Of a stretch of 36,130 nucleotides of DNA, positions 18,168 through 25,462 are shown one piece after another (the stretch's first letter is position 1; each line of letters opens with the position of its first letter). The stretch spans positions 1 to 36,130 of IMG/VR virus record IMGVR_UViG_3300011253_000543, one strand, 5' to 3'. Made by a program: the position numbers and the translations under genes. This stretch comes from a virus. Below the pieces are notes generated by a model, which did not search any database, had not been told where the DNA came from, and worked only from the letters and a program-made list of their open reading frames with translations.

Positions 18168-18338
18168 CTATCCGTTTTTTAAATTTTGTATTTCTGCTCT
18201 ACGTTCTTTACAAAGTTTTGCTATCTCAGCAAGTGCCTTTCGAGCACGTGTTCCTGCTGATTTGTTACCACTAGCAAACTTCTCACTTTCAAAAGTGTAC
18301 GTTTCAAATAAATTTACTATAGAATCATGAATATTCAT
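18168..18338 (-). CDS. 56-residue basic helical protein (Hc1-like pattern)
   Basis: A short frame with ATG at 18336-18338 and AAGGA about 7 nt upstream. The product MNIHDSIVNLFETYTFESEK continues with FASGNKSAGTRARKALAEIA and KLCKERRAEI. The GNKSAGTRARKAL segment resembles bacterial histone H1-like (Hc1) proteins and small proteins of marine T4-like phages in the same place next to gp25. It is probably all-helical and positively charged, and could bind nucleic acid or assist assembly. The stop is 4 nt before the gp25 start. Function not established from sequence. Confidence 0.6.
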   Translation of the reverse strand: MNIHDSIVNLFETYTFESEKFASGNKSAGTRARKALAEIAKLCKERRAEIQNLKNG

Positions 18339-18347
18339 AAAAAATCC

Positions 18348-18376
18348 TTGACTTCAATTCGCCTTCGCGTTATAAT
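18348..18376 (+). promoter_or_regulatory. Consensus sigma70-type promoter, antisense to the late operon
   Basis: TTGACT at 18348-18353, 17 nt spacer, TATAAT at 18371-18376 on the plus strand. The same hexamers and spacing occur before gp32 and inside gp59. All annotated genes nearby are on the minus strand, so a transcript from here would run antisense to the PAAR, gp5 and hub genes. No plus-strand gene of convincing length follows. Confidence 0.6.
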
Positions 18377-18415
18377 AAGGATGTCCCCTTTAAAGAGAGA
18401 ACAGTTTGTTTAGTC

Positions 18416-18424
18416 TATTTATAC
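18416..18424 (-). promoter_or_regulatory. Late promoter core TATAAATAG
   Basis: On the minus strand TATAAATAG matches the T4 late consensus TATAAATA exactly. It touches the stop codon of the PAAR gene and precedes the 56-residue gene and gp25 by about 80 nt, so it can drive the gp25-gp6-gp7-gp8 block. The antisense TTGACT/TATAAT promoter lies within its leader. Confidence 0.65.
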
Positions 18425-18720
18425 TACCCACCAGCAAAAGTATTAGGTGATCCTGAAGCAGATGCATTCGGAACCCAACTTTGGTGACCACCTGTCGCAT
18501 CACCTAGTCTATGTACACCAATACCATTTATAATGACTGTAGAACTACCACCCACCGCTGGATCGCCACAAGAAGTTAGATCACCAATACGAACTGCAGC
18601 AGCACCATTTACGAATACATTAGGTGAACCAGTTGCATATGATGTTTTGTGGAATGGATTAGGAGTAGGACTTGCATGTCCTATATGAGTATCTAATCCA
18701 ACTCTTGTAATTGCTGGCAT
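18424..18720 (-). CDS. PAAR-repeat spike tip protein (gp5.4-like)
   Basis: 98 residues. The PAAR signatures are clear: ATGSPNVFVNGAAAVRIGDL, then GSSTVIINGIGVHRLGD and GSPNTFAGG at the end. His and Cys residues (HIGHAS, CGDP, HRLGD, GGHQSW) can supply the zinc site that holds the conical tip. PAAR proteins cap the spike; in T4 gp5.4 does this on gp5. The gene directly follows gp5, 6 nt apart, which fits that partnership. Confidence 0.93.
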   Translation of the reverse strand: MPAITRVGLDTHIGHASPTPNPFHKTSYATGSPNVFVNGAAAVRIGDLTSCGDPAVGGSSTVIINGIGVHRLGDATGGHQSWVPNASASGSPNTFAGG

Positions 18721-18726
18721 AATCGT

Positions 18727-19629
18727 TTATGGGTTTAGATTAATATTTGGTCCACCGACAATGGTAATATCACCACCAGCAGTAGTTTGTTGAGTCTTTG
18801 CAAAAGTTTCAGTCACCGTTCCTTGAACAGTTTCTGTTTTATTTCCGTCTACCTTTATATCCCAATTGCCTTTGATGTAAGTAGTGCAGTTCTGATCAAT
18901 CGTTAGATTGCAGTTACCCTTTATGTTTACATCGTTGCCTTTAGCAACAATCATATAGTTTTCTCCAACTACACGTGTTACTTTGGTTCCATCAGGTTGA
19001 ACCTCATAGAATGTACCACTTTTGTGATACTCGTGTATGCGTTCACTGCCTGAAGTATCATCAAACTCTTTAATGTGCCCTGATTCAGTTTCCTTTACAT
19101 GATTGTAAGGATACGTTGCCTTGTATGCTGAAGCAGGTTCACTCCAAGTTCCACCAGTAGCAGTTGTAACATTTGTTGTTCTTCCGCTTTCTTTACTGGC
19201 AAGTACGGCATGAGGTTTATCGCTGTCGTTTCTTGATAGACGGTTTACGTCAGGTTCGTCGACCACCTGCGGATACTTTCCGTTAGGATCGTAGAATCCT
19301 TCCTGAGTATTTGCTAACTCGGAAGGGATAGTAGCAAGTGTTCCCATAACAACAGGTTCTTGCGCACGATCACCATCTAAAAAGAATCCTATAACCCAAG
19401 CACCCTCAACTAATCCTGTCGGTGATATTCCAATGTTATTAGTTTGTGCTGAGTTAATGCTATTCATCGGCATCGCCCAAGGAAGTTTATCCGTTGGAAT
19501 CTGTCCCTTATCTTCTGTATGCCAACCAAAGCATCGTACACGCAGTCGTCCAAGTTTTACAGGATCATTTCTGTCCTCTATAACTCCAACAAACCACGTG
19601 AAACCTTTTCTACCAATAAACTCGCGCAT
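18727..19629 (-). CDS. 5: Baseplate central spike gp5-like, without lysozyme domain
   Basis: 300 residues against 575 in T4. Residues about 10-100 form the OB-fold of gp5/VgrG (TWFVGVIEDRNDPVKLGRLR, then CFGWHTEDK and GAWVIGFFLDGD). A linker follows, and residues about 215-300 hold the repeating beta-helix pattern (DVNIKGNCNLTIDQNC, then IKGNWDIKVDGNKTETVQG). The T4 lysozyme domain normally between them is absent. The spike pierces the outer membrane and carries the PAAR tip. The cell-wall cutting step may have moved to the tape-measure protein, which has a muralytic-like domain. It starts 2 nt after the 59-residue gene. Confidence 0.88.
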   Translation of the reverse strand: MREFIGRKGFTWFVGVIEDRNDPVKLGRLRVRCFGWHTEDKGQIPTDKLPWAMPMNSINSAQTNNIGISPTGLVEGAWVIGFFLDGDRAQEPVVMGTLATIPSELANTQEGFYDPNGKYPQVVDEPDVNRLSRNDSDKPHAVLASKESGRTTNVTTATGGTWSEPASAYKATYPYNHVKETESGHIKEFDDTSGSERIHEYHKSGTFYEVQPDGTKVTRVVGENYMIVAKGNDVNIKGNCNLTIDQNCTTYIKGNWDIKVDGNKTETVQGTVTETFAKTQQTTAGGDITIVGGPNINLNP

Positions 19630-19631
19630 AT

Positions 19632-19811
19632 TTACTCAGCGTCGTCCTCTGGGATTTGATTTTCTGGTTCTACAACCTCTTGCAAAAATGCAGGTTTAAT
19701 AGTAGATTCTGTTACCGTAGCAGTTCTGCGTGTTCGCTTTGGTTTTGGTGCTTCGTTAGTTACGATTTCTGCAAGCATTTGTTTTGCTCTTTTTGAATCT
19801 GGTAATGGCAT
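19632..19811 (-). CDS. 59-residue basic/acidic hypothetical protein
   Basis: ATG at 19809-19811 is chosen over the upstream ATG at 19853 because a strong AGGAG lies about 7 nt before it and it then no longer overlaps the hub gene. The product begins MPLPDSKRAKQMLAEIVTNE, has a basic centre (KPKRTRRTATV) and an acidic tail (ENQIPEDDAE). It looks mostly unstructured. It sits between hub and spike genes and may be a scaffold or assembly factor. No family recognised. Confidence 0.55.
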   Translation of the reverse strand: MPLPDSKRAKQMLAEIVTNEAPKPKRTRRTATVTESTIKPAFLQEVVEPENQIPEDDAE

Positions 19812-19822
19812 TTCTTTCTCCT

Positions 19823-21178
19823 TTAGTCTTCTTTTATACCATCTCTGGTACATTCTATTACAGTTACATAATCAACACCTGTTTTCGCCCCAGTAAGTTT
19901 TTGGCGAACTTTGGTAATTAAATATTTTCCACTAAGATATTTATCGTACTCATTTAAACTTACTTCATCACCAATTGTGCGATAAAACATTAGTTCGATC
20001 ATTTGACCAACAATTATAGTGTCACTTCCAGGAACTATCACTTCCATTACAACATTAAATACAGATCTTTTGTAACTATCAGTAATCGGTTTAGTTTGAT
20101 CCGTTCTTTTTGGTAGGTGATTTTCTACAGACAATAATTTGTCAGATTCATGACCTTTTCTACTAGTTCTTAAAGATAATACTGGCGATCCATCTGAACT
20201 ACCTAAAATTTTATTTTGAATAAACTTAAACTTGTCAGAGTACTTATCATAGTCAAATGTTGAAACAGTTGTTTTTCTTCGATGAAGGTCAATATCTACC
20301 GATTTACTTTTATACATTCCATAATTTGTATTTTGTAAAATATTATTTTGCTTGACTACATTATACGATATAATTTTAAATGTGTCATCGAAGTTTTGCA
20401 AAGAGTCATTCTGACTATTGTTAATTTCATCTCTTGCTGCCGCATCAATTTTTGTGGGCAAATGATGATAAGTTGCAGCGATAGGTTGTGATATTAAATT
20501 AGAAATATTTCTAAAGTTAAATCCATTTGCGTCTTCATAAAAAGTATAAAACGGAATATGATCACTAGAGTCTGATTCACTAGACAAAAAATCTATTGCA
20601 TCGTCTACCGTTAAATTTGGTATAACATACTGAAACTGACCACTTGTTTCGTCAAATATACCTTCTTTCGTTTTAGTATAATTTGTTATTTTAGAAATTT
20701 CTCTATAAAAATCTTTAGCAGAATCATTATAAATAAATTCTGAATTTATTTTCTGCACCATATCTTTGATAGATGATGGTCCATATGATCGACTAATCTT
20801 TTCTGGAATTGTTTGATATCTTTCGAAACTAATACAATTCATAATGTATGCTTCTTTAAATTCAGATATTCTTTGTTTATCTGTAATTTCATACACAAAG
20901 AAAATATGACGAATAAATTCTGGTTGTGGTGATGCCTCTGGGCCAACTTTATTTCTAAATGATATTTCTACTATCTCTGTGCCAGAACATCCCTGAGCAA
21001 AAAGATTGAAAGAATCATTCATCACAAAATCTGCTTCGATGTAGTGATTAAATAAGTCTTGGTATATGTTAGTTTCGGCAACAAGTTCTGATATATCAAT
21101 AACCTGTTGATTGGAAAGTATCAGTGTTACAGATTCTACCTCAACATCACCAGCGTGCCTGTATCCATCAGATGCCAT
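19823..21178 (-). CDS. Baseplate hub protein, gp27-like
   Basis: 451 residues. VESVTLILSNQQVIDISELV, then NHYIEADFVMNDSFNL and GTEIVEISFRNK match the first domain of gp27/VgrG-type hub proteins. HIFFVYEITDKQRISEFKEA follows. The C-terminal part has VIVPGSDTIIVGQMIELMF and SGKYLITKVRQKLTG, as in hub proteins where the last domain closes the ring. gp27 forms the trimeric adaptor between tail tube and gp5 spike. It lies between gp53 and gp5, overlapping gp53 by 11 bases. T4 itself has gene 27 elsewhere, so the symbol is left blank. Confidence 0.75.
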   Translation of the reverse strand: MASDGYRHAGDVEVESVTLILSNQQVIDISELVAETNIYQDLFNHYIEADFVMNDSFNLFAQGCSGTEIVEISFRNKVGPEASPQPEFIRHIFFVYEITDKQRISEFKEAYIMNCISFERYQTIPEKISRSYGPSSIKDMVQKINSEFIYNDSAKDFYREISKITNYTKTKEGIFDETSGQFQYVIPNLTVDDAIDFLSSESDSSDHIPFYTFYEDANGFNFRNISNLISQPIAATYHHLPTKIDAAARDEINNSQNDSLQNFDDTFKIISYNVVKQNNILQNTNYGMYKSKSVDIDLHRRKTTVSTFDYDKYSDKFKFIQNKILGSSDGSPVLSLRTSRKGHESDKLLSVENHLPKRTDQTKPITDSYKRSVFNVVMEVIVPGSDTIIVGQMIELMFYRTIGDEVSLNEYDKYLSGKYLITKVRQKLTGAKTGVDYVTVIECTRDGIKED

Positions 21179-21743
21179 CTTTTAAAATACCTTGTACTTG
21201 TTTTCGCACTTCTGACACATATCTTGGTTTTAATATTTTTATTTCTGATTTCTCATCATTTAGTTCTTCTTCGTAATCATACTTTGATATCGACTCTCTT
21301 ACAGATTCACTCAATGTGTTATATGTAGTTAAATCTATGGTGACTGTTCTTTTTCCGATAATAGTTCCATCAAACTTAACTGATTTTTTAGTTAACACCT
21401 TGCGATACTCATGAACAGTGCCTTTTGCGCTTGATATACTGCCATATTTACCAACTATAAAGTCATCAAACTCTTTGTTGAATAATGGCCATCCAAATAT
21501 TGGATCGTCAATCTCGTTGAATAATAAAATCAACCAAGCATAACTAGGATCATCATAAAACTTGTCTGCTACGATATCAGGTCTTTCGCCTGCTTGTATA
21601 GAGTATTCATTATAAGCACGTGTATCTGCAAGTAAAGAACTCTTTACTTTAAATCTTCTAATGATATTAGTAAGATCAACTGTCTGACCAATATTAGTTA
21701 GATCATGTTGAACTGTAGGAAAATATGAAAAGTAATTGCTCAT
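21168..21743 (-). CDS. 53: Baseplate wedge subunit gp53
   Basis: 191 residues, near the 196 of T4. The conserved block GERPDIVADKFYDDPSYAWL, then ILLFNEIDDPIFGWPL and FDDFIVGKYGS is the gp53 LysM-like core. The C-terminal part contains IKILKPRYVSEVRKQVQ. gp53 bolts adjacent wedges together around the hub. A strong Shine-Dalgarno (GGAGGA) precedes the ATG. It follows the gp48 gene by 3 nt and overlaps the hub gene. Confidence 0.88.
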   Translation of the reverse strand: MSNYFSYFPTVQHDLTNIGQTVDLTNIIRRFKVKSSLLADTRAYNEYSIQAGERPDIVADKFYDDPSYAWLILLFNEIDDPIFGWPLFNKEFDDFIVGKYGSISSAKGTVHEYRKVLTKKSVKFDGTIIGKRTVTIDLTTYNTLSESVRESISKYDYEEELNDEKSEIKILKPRYVSEVRKQVQGILKDGI

Positions 21744-21746
21744 TTA

Positions 21747-22775
21747 TTATCCTCCTCCAACAATCAATGCATTGAGGGAATTTCTAGTTTCTAATTGCCT
21801 CACTTCTTCTGGATCTTGAACAATTCTACCGTCAAACTTCGGTTCTGCTTCAGATTCAGGATCCTTTTCTACTTCATAGTCTTCAGCATAATCACGTTTT
21901 GTAAATATCTTAGTCTCTTGAAACGACATTGAAATATCAATAGAAACTGGTCCGCCAACATCTTCAAAAAATAATGGCATACCTTCTCCATTATAATTAA
22001 CAGTCATGTCTGTCATTACACAATCTTTAATATTGAATAACCATTCTTTTCTATTTTGTGAAAACTCTATTCTAAACTCATCTGGATATTTAAATGCAAA
22101 GTTTCCAGCAAAATAATCTGGATGCATATGATAGTTTAGTTTTTTTATTATGTCACGCAGTTGATTAGATTCTTGTTGATTTCTAGCAACAAATTTATAT
22201 TGGAATGCAAATGTTCTTAATCCAACTCCCTTAAACAAAACAGCAAGATGTGGATTTACCGCAAGTCCTGCTTTTAGTCCTAATGATTCAACTACTGTGG
22301 CACCTGCTGCAGCACCAGCAAGACCACCAGCCCCCAAGGCACTAATCCCCATTTTCTTTCCTATCGATGAAGCAGCAAAAGACGAAATTCCTACTGCACT
22401 AACTGCCGCTGCTGTTTGCGTGTCAGAACCAGTATTAAGTCCTACACCATCAAGTACATCTCCTGCACCAGTCATAAGTGCATTAGCAACATCATCTAAT
22501 GCACCTGTGGTGTTAAGTCGCCCTGCGCCCATTGCGCCTAGCATCCCAAGACCTTTGTTTTCGTAATCTGTTTTAGAAGCAACTGATAGATTCGCAGGGA
22601 TTGGAAAAATAAAAACACGCCCAACTGATTTGCCTTCTTGAACCTGAAACTTATCACCACGAGATTTTTCCAACACTTGAAGCATCATATAGTTTTGATT
22701 GGTAACTTCTTGGGGGAAAAAGTAATAGAAAGATCCATCTCCTACTCTACCTTCTCGCTTCATCGCTGCAGACAT
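21747..22775 (-). CDS. 48: Baseplate tail-tube cap gp48-like
   Basis: 342 residues (364 in T4). NPHLAVLFKGVGLRTFAFQY, then KFVARNQQESNQLRDIIKKL and NYNGEGMPLFFEDVGGP, with SMSFQETKIFTKRDY are blocks of the gp48 family in marine T4-like phages. Residues about 105-175 are an Ala/Gly-rich hydrophobic insert (ISALGAGGLAGAAAGATVVE). gp48 caps the hub and starts the tube with gp54. It is the first gene of the minus-strand baseplate operon, with AAAGGTG before the ATG and a late promoter core at 22812-22820. Confidence 0.82.
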   Translation of the reverse strand: MSAAMKREGRVGDGSFYYFFPQEVTNQNYMMLQVLEKSRGDKFQVQEGKSVGRVFIFPIPANLSVASKTDYENKGLGMLGAMGAGRLNTTGALDDVANALMTGAGDVLDGVGLNTGSDTQTAAAVSAVGISSFAASSIGKKMGISALGAGGLAGAAAGATVVESLGLKAGLAVNPHLAVLFKGVGLRTFAFQYKFVARNQQESNQLRDIIKKLNYHMHPDYFAGNFAFKYPDEFRIEFSQNRKEWLFNIKDCVMTDMTVNYNGEGMPLFFEDVGGPVSIDISMSFQETKIFTKRDYAEDYEVEKDPESEAEPKFDGRIVQDPEEVRQLETRNSLNALIVGGG

Positions 22776-22788
22776 TTATACACCTTTG

Positions 22789-22798
22789 TAATAAATAG
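22789..22798 (+). promoter_or_regulatory. Late-type promoter core TAATAAATAG (rightward)
   Basis: On the plus strand TAATAAATAG matches the T4 late core in the TAAATA part and is identical to the decamer at 206-215. It lies 30 nt upstream of the gp4 start at 22829. Expected initiation is near 22804. Confidence 0.55.
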
Positions 22799-22811
22799 AT
22801 TTTTGTGTTAA

Positions 22812-22820
22812 CTATTTATA
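22812..22820 (-). promoter_or_regulatory. Late promoter core TATAAATAG (leftward)
   Basis: On the minus strand TATAAATAG is an exact T4 late core, 36 nt upstream of gp48. Expected initiation is near 22805, almost the same base as the rightward start, so each core lies in the first transcribed bases of the other. Confidence 0.65.
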
Positions 22821-22828
22821 CAGATTAT

Positions 22829-23266
22829 ATGAAGTATCATCAAGGAAGATTTAAACCTAAGTTCCCCGAAAAGTATAAAGGCGATCCAACCAATATTATA
22901 TATCGAAGTTCTTGGGAACTAAATGTGTGTTCGTATTTTGATAAAAATCCAGACATAATATGGTGGGGCAGTGAAGAGTTTGCTGTACCTTATCGCTCAC
23001 CCATAGATGGAAAGGTTCACCGATACTTTCCAGACTTTATTGTGAAGACTAGCAAAGGTGAGATAGTTGTATTTGAAGTAAAACCTGCTGCACAGTCTCG
23101 TCCTCCAGAAAAAAAGAGTCGTGTCACAAAGAAATACATTAACGAGGTAACTACTTGGGGTGTCAATCAAGCAAAGTGGGAAGCAGCAGTTCGTTATTGT
23201 AAGGATAGAAACTGGAAATTTCAGGTGTTAACTGAAGATCAATTATTCGGCAAGAAGGCTAAATAG
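22829..23266 (+). CDS. 4: Head completion protein gp4 (PD-(D/E)XK fold)
   Basis: 145 residues from the ATG at 22829. An upstream in-frame GTG at 22805 would begin at the predicted transcript start and adds residues not seen in the family. The pattern KFPEKYKGDPTNIIYRSSWE, then WWGSEEFAVPYRSPIDGK and RYFPDFIV...VFEVKP, ending VNQAKWEAAVRYCKDR and VLTEDQL, follows T4 gp4 along its length. P68-D69 and E83-V84-K85 make a PD-(D/E)XK nuclease site. gp4 is needed to finish filled heads before tail joining. It is the first gene of the plus-strand late block. Confidence 0.92.
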   Translation: MKYHQGRFKPKFPEKYKGDPTNIIYRSSWELNVCSYFDKNPDIIWWGSEEFAVPYRSPIDGKVHRYFPDFIVKTSKGEIVVFEVKPAAQSRPPEKKSRVTKKYINEVTTWGVNQAKWEAAVRYCKDRNWKFQVLTEDQLFGKKAK

Positions 23267-23270
23267 TATC

Positions 23271-23861
23271 ATGGCAACCTTATTCGACGACATATTAACA
23301 AAAGGACTTCGCGCTGGTCAAACACCTGCTCGAAGTCAAGAAGCACGCGATTGGTTTAGAAGAGCCGCTAAACGAACGGCAGGCGCAAATCCTGATAAGA
23401 TATTGTCGAACGCTGACGATAAAGATATGAGATCATCGCCAGCGGTGGGTAAAATGTATCATTTTTTCTATGACCCCAAAGGCAAGAAAACATTACCATA
23501 CTATGACAAGTTTCCTTTGATTTTTATGGTTGGTCCAGCATCAGGTGGTTTCTATGGTATAAACTTACATTATTTGCCACCAGTGTTGAGAGCAAAGTTG
23601 ATGGATAATCTTTATGGTATTGTATCAAATAAAAAATACGACAAAACAACAAGACTTAGACTATCATATGAAACATTACAAGGTGCATCAAAGTATAGAT
23701 TGTTCAAACCAACATTCAAACACTACCTTGCTTCAAATGTTAGATCTAGATTCTATAACGTGCCAGCAACCGAATGGGATATAGCGTTAATGTTACCGAC
23801 GCAGAGATTTGAAAAGGCAAGCACACAAAGAGTTTATAGAGACTCAAGAAGGGCACTATAA
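23271..23861 (+). CDS. Conserved T4-like structural protein, possibly DNA end protector gp2
   Basis: 196 residues, MATLFDDILTKGLRAGQTPA. The block LPYYDKFPLIFMVGPASGGF, then YGINLHYLPPVLRAKLMDNL is strongly conserved in marine T4-like phages in my recollection, where it is often labelled DNA end protector (gp2). In T4 gene 2 is next to gene 4, and here this gene follows gp4, which supports the label. It is shorter than T4 gp2 (274). The end is basic (QRVYRDSRRAL). If it is gp2 it would cap genome ends against RecBCD. The exact identity is uncertain; presence of a real gene is not. Confidence 0.6.
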   Translation: MATLFDDILTKGLRAGQTPARSQEARDWFRRAAKRTAGANPDKILSNADDKDMRSSPAVGKMYHFFYDPKGKKTLPYYDKFPLIFMVGPASGGFYGINLHYLPPVLRAKLMDNLYGIVSNKKYDKTTRLRLSYETLQGASKYRLFKPTFKHYLASNVRSRFYNVPATEWDIALMLPTQRFEKASTQRVYRDSRRAL

Positions 23862-24553
23862 TGGCATTTAACATAAGAAAGATGATTAGTGAAGGACTTA
23901 AAGATGGAGTTGCTAAGACTTCACACTTTGAAGTTTTGATTAGTCCACCATCTGCACTTAATTTAGATCCAGAGGAAATAAGAAATCTAACATATAGAGC
24001 GGATAGTGTTGAAATTCCTGGTCGAACAGCAATGACAATAGATCAAAGATTCTCTATGAATGGACCAGTTAATAAAGTTCCTTATGCCGCAGTGCATTCA
24101 GATGTAACGATTACATTTCTATTAAGTGAGAGTATGAGTGAAAAAATATTTTTTGAAAGATGGATGCAAAGTATGTTAGATACAACCCCACAAGGAATTG
24201 GTGGATCGTTTAATGTAAAGTATTTTGATAATTACAAATCAAATGTCTATATAAGGCAGTTTGATGTGACAGGAAAATTAAGAACCACAATAGAACTTGT
24301 CGATTCATATCCTATTATTATGAATGGAGTGCAAATGGGTTGGGGTGATGATAGTCTTGCTAAACTTTCGTTGCAGTTTGCGCATCGTTATTATAATATA
24401 ACAACACATAAGGAAGAGGTTGAAGAAAGCAAAGAGACCGTGATTCAACCAAACAATACAAATAAACCTATATTAATTGGATTAGAGCAAAGAGAAGCTG
24501 TAACGCCTGCTCCATCAAATAGAGTGTTTACAGGATTAGCATCTGGACAATAA
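23861..24553 (+). CDS. Tail-tube-fold protein (gp54/gp19-like)
   Basis: 230 residues, overlapping the previous stop by one base. SHFEVLISPP, then YRADSVEIPGRTAMTIDQRF and VPYAAVHSDVTITFLLSESM, with IFFERWMQSML and FNVKYFDNYKSNVYIRQFDV are tail-tube protein features shared by gp19 and its paralog gp54. The C-terminal 45 residues are extra and polar. Because the gene lies apart from the usual gp18-gp19 pair and close to hub genes, the tube initiator gp54 is the likelier identity. A tube protein just before tail chaperones and tape measure is the usual tail gene order. Confidence 0.65.
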   Translation: MAFNIRKMISEGLKDGVAKTSHFEVLISPPSALNLDPEEIRNLTYRADSVEIPGRTAMTIDQRFSMNGPVNKVPYAAVHSDVTITFLLSESMSEKIFFERWMQSMLDTTPQGIGGSFNVKYFDNYKSNVYIRQFDVTGKLRTTIELVDSYPIIMNGVQMGWGDDSLAKLSLQFAHRYYNITTHKEEVEESKETVIQPNNTNKPILIGLEQREAVTPAPSNRVFTGLASGQ

Positions 24554-24581
24554 ACAAACAATTTAATTATGGAGATTGAGA

Positions 24582-25283
24582 ATGTTACCTACATTATCTG
24601 TACCTGAGTTTAAGACCAAATTACCATCTACGAACAAAAATATAAAATTTAGACCATTTTTGGTAAAGGAAGAAAAGATACTTTTAATTGCATTAGAAGA
24701 TGGAGAAAAAGAAACGATTATTGGTGCAGTTAAAGATTTATTAAAAAATTGTATATTAACTAAAGGTATTGATATAGACAAACTATCAACATTTGATGTT
24801 GAATGGTTGTTTATGCAAATACGATCGAAGTCGGTAGGCGAGCAAATAGAAATGACTCTCAGTCACAATGGTGATAGTGAATGCAAAGCAAGAACAAAAT
24901 ATGTATTTGACATTGAAGATTTATCGATTACTGGTAGCGTGAGTGATGGCAAAATTGAATTAGATAATAGCATCGGAATTAAACTAACATATCCGACTTA
25001 CAGTGATGAAAAAATGATGGAAAGAACTGCTTCAAATCTATTTGCTATGGTGAAAGATAATGTTGAATATATTTACGATAATGATAATGTTTATGATGAG
25101 TTTACTACAGAAGAATTAGATGAATGGTTGGATCATTTAAATAAAGATCAGTTTGAAAAAATATTAGCATTTTTTACTGATGGTCCATCGTTAAGTCATT
25201 TGATTGAATGGGACTGTGCAGAGTGTGGGGAAAAAGATTATGCGTTGGTGGAGGGTCTCAAAGATTTTTTTATGTTGGTCTGA
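24582..25283 (+). CDS. Tail assembly chaperone / gp26-like (T4_baseplate family), short form
   Basis: 233 residues from ATG 24582, with GGAG 7 nt upstream; a TTG two codons earlier is rejected. PEFKTKLPSTNKNIKFRPFL, then VKEEKILLIALEDGEKETI and FDVEWLFMQIRSKSVGEQIE are the N-terminal pattern of the T4_baseplate (gp26-like) family, also seen in proteins thought to be tail chaperones. A CxxC pair (DCAECGEKD) lies near the end. It sits between the tube and tape-measure genes, where phages place a chaperone made in two lengths by frameshifting. A slippery site and hairpin near its end support that. Confidence 0.75.
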   Translation: MLPTLSVPEFKTKLPSTNKNIKFRPFLVKEEKILLIALEDGEKETIIGAVKDLLKNCILTKGIDIDKLSTFDVEWLFMQIRSKSVGEQIEMTLSHNGDSECKARTKYVFDIEDLSITGSVSDGKIELDNSIGIKLTYPTYSDEKMMERTASNLFAMVKDNVEYIYDNDNVYDEFTTEELDEWLDHLNKDQFEKILAFFTDGPSLSHLIEWDCAECGEKDYALVEGLKDFFMLV

Positions 25284-25312
25284 TGCATGAAAGTTTGATA
25301 AACATGTATCAG
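25265..25312 (+). promoter_or_regulatory. Programmed -1 ribosomal frameshift signal
   Basis: In-frame slippery heptamer T TTT TTT at 25265-25271 (codons GAT TTT TTT), an 8-nt spacer, then a hairpin: CTGATGCATG at 25280-25289 pairs with CATGTATCAG at 25303-25312 (ten pairs, one G-U) around a 13-nt loop. A -1 slip avoids the TGA at 25281 and continues to 25453, giving a 290-residue fusion. Confidence 0.8.
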
Positions 25313-25453
25313 ATGAATTTTGCTTTGGTTCATCATCATAAGTATTCATTGACAGAACTAGAAAATATGATACCATTTGAACGAGACGTGTATGTAACTT
25401 TATTGAAACAGCATTTACAAGATATAGAAGAACTCAATAACCAAAAAAGATAA
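25283..25453 (+). CDS. Chaperone extension ORF, fused by -1 frameshift (or separately started)
   Basis: In the -1 frame relative to the upstream gene. Its open frame extends upstream over the slippery site, so frameshifting adds YVGLMHESLINMYQMNFALV and onwards, 60 residues. It could also start by itself at ATG 25283, which overlaps the upstream TGA by one base (TGATG), giving 56 residues. MNFALVHHHKYSLTELENMI, then PFERDVYVTLLKQHL is the compact helical pattern of the second chaperone segment (the 'T' of lambda G-T) in many phages. The fused form would bind both tube protein and tape measure during tail assembly. The next gene is the tape measure, 9 nt downstream. Confidence 0.75.
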   Translation: MHESLINMYQMNFALVHHHKYSLTELENMIPFERDVYVTLLKQHLQDIEELNNQKR

Positions 25454-25462
25454 GAGTCAACT

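Noticed and set aside
18381-18413. Ten-codon frame just after the antisense promoter
   Set aside because: It is too short, and its ATG falls before the expected transcript start with no leader.
20356-20381. TTGACT and TATAAT pair inside the hub gene, plus strand
   Set aside because: The spacer is only 11 nt, incompatible with a sigma70-type promoter.
22297-22566. Plus-strand Ala/Pro-rich frame opposite gp48
   Set aside because: Its composition is the complement of the Ala/Gly-rich insert of gp48 and shows no start signal.
22805-22828. Upstream GTG start for gp4
   Set aside because: It coincides with the predicted late transcript start and the leftward promoter core, and adds residues absent from the family.
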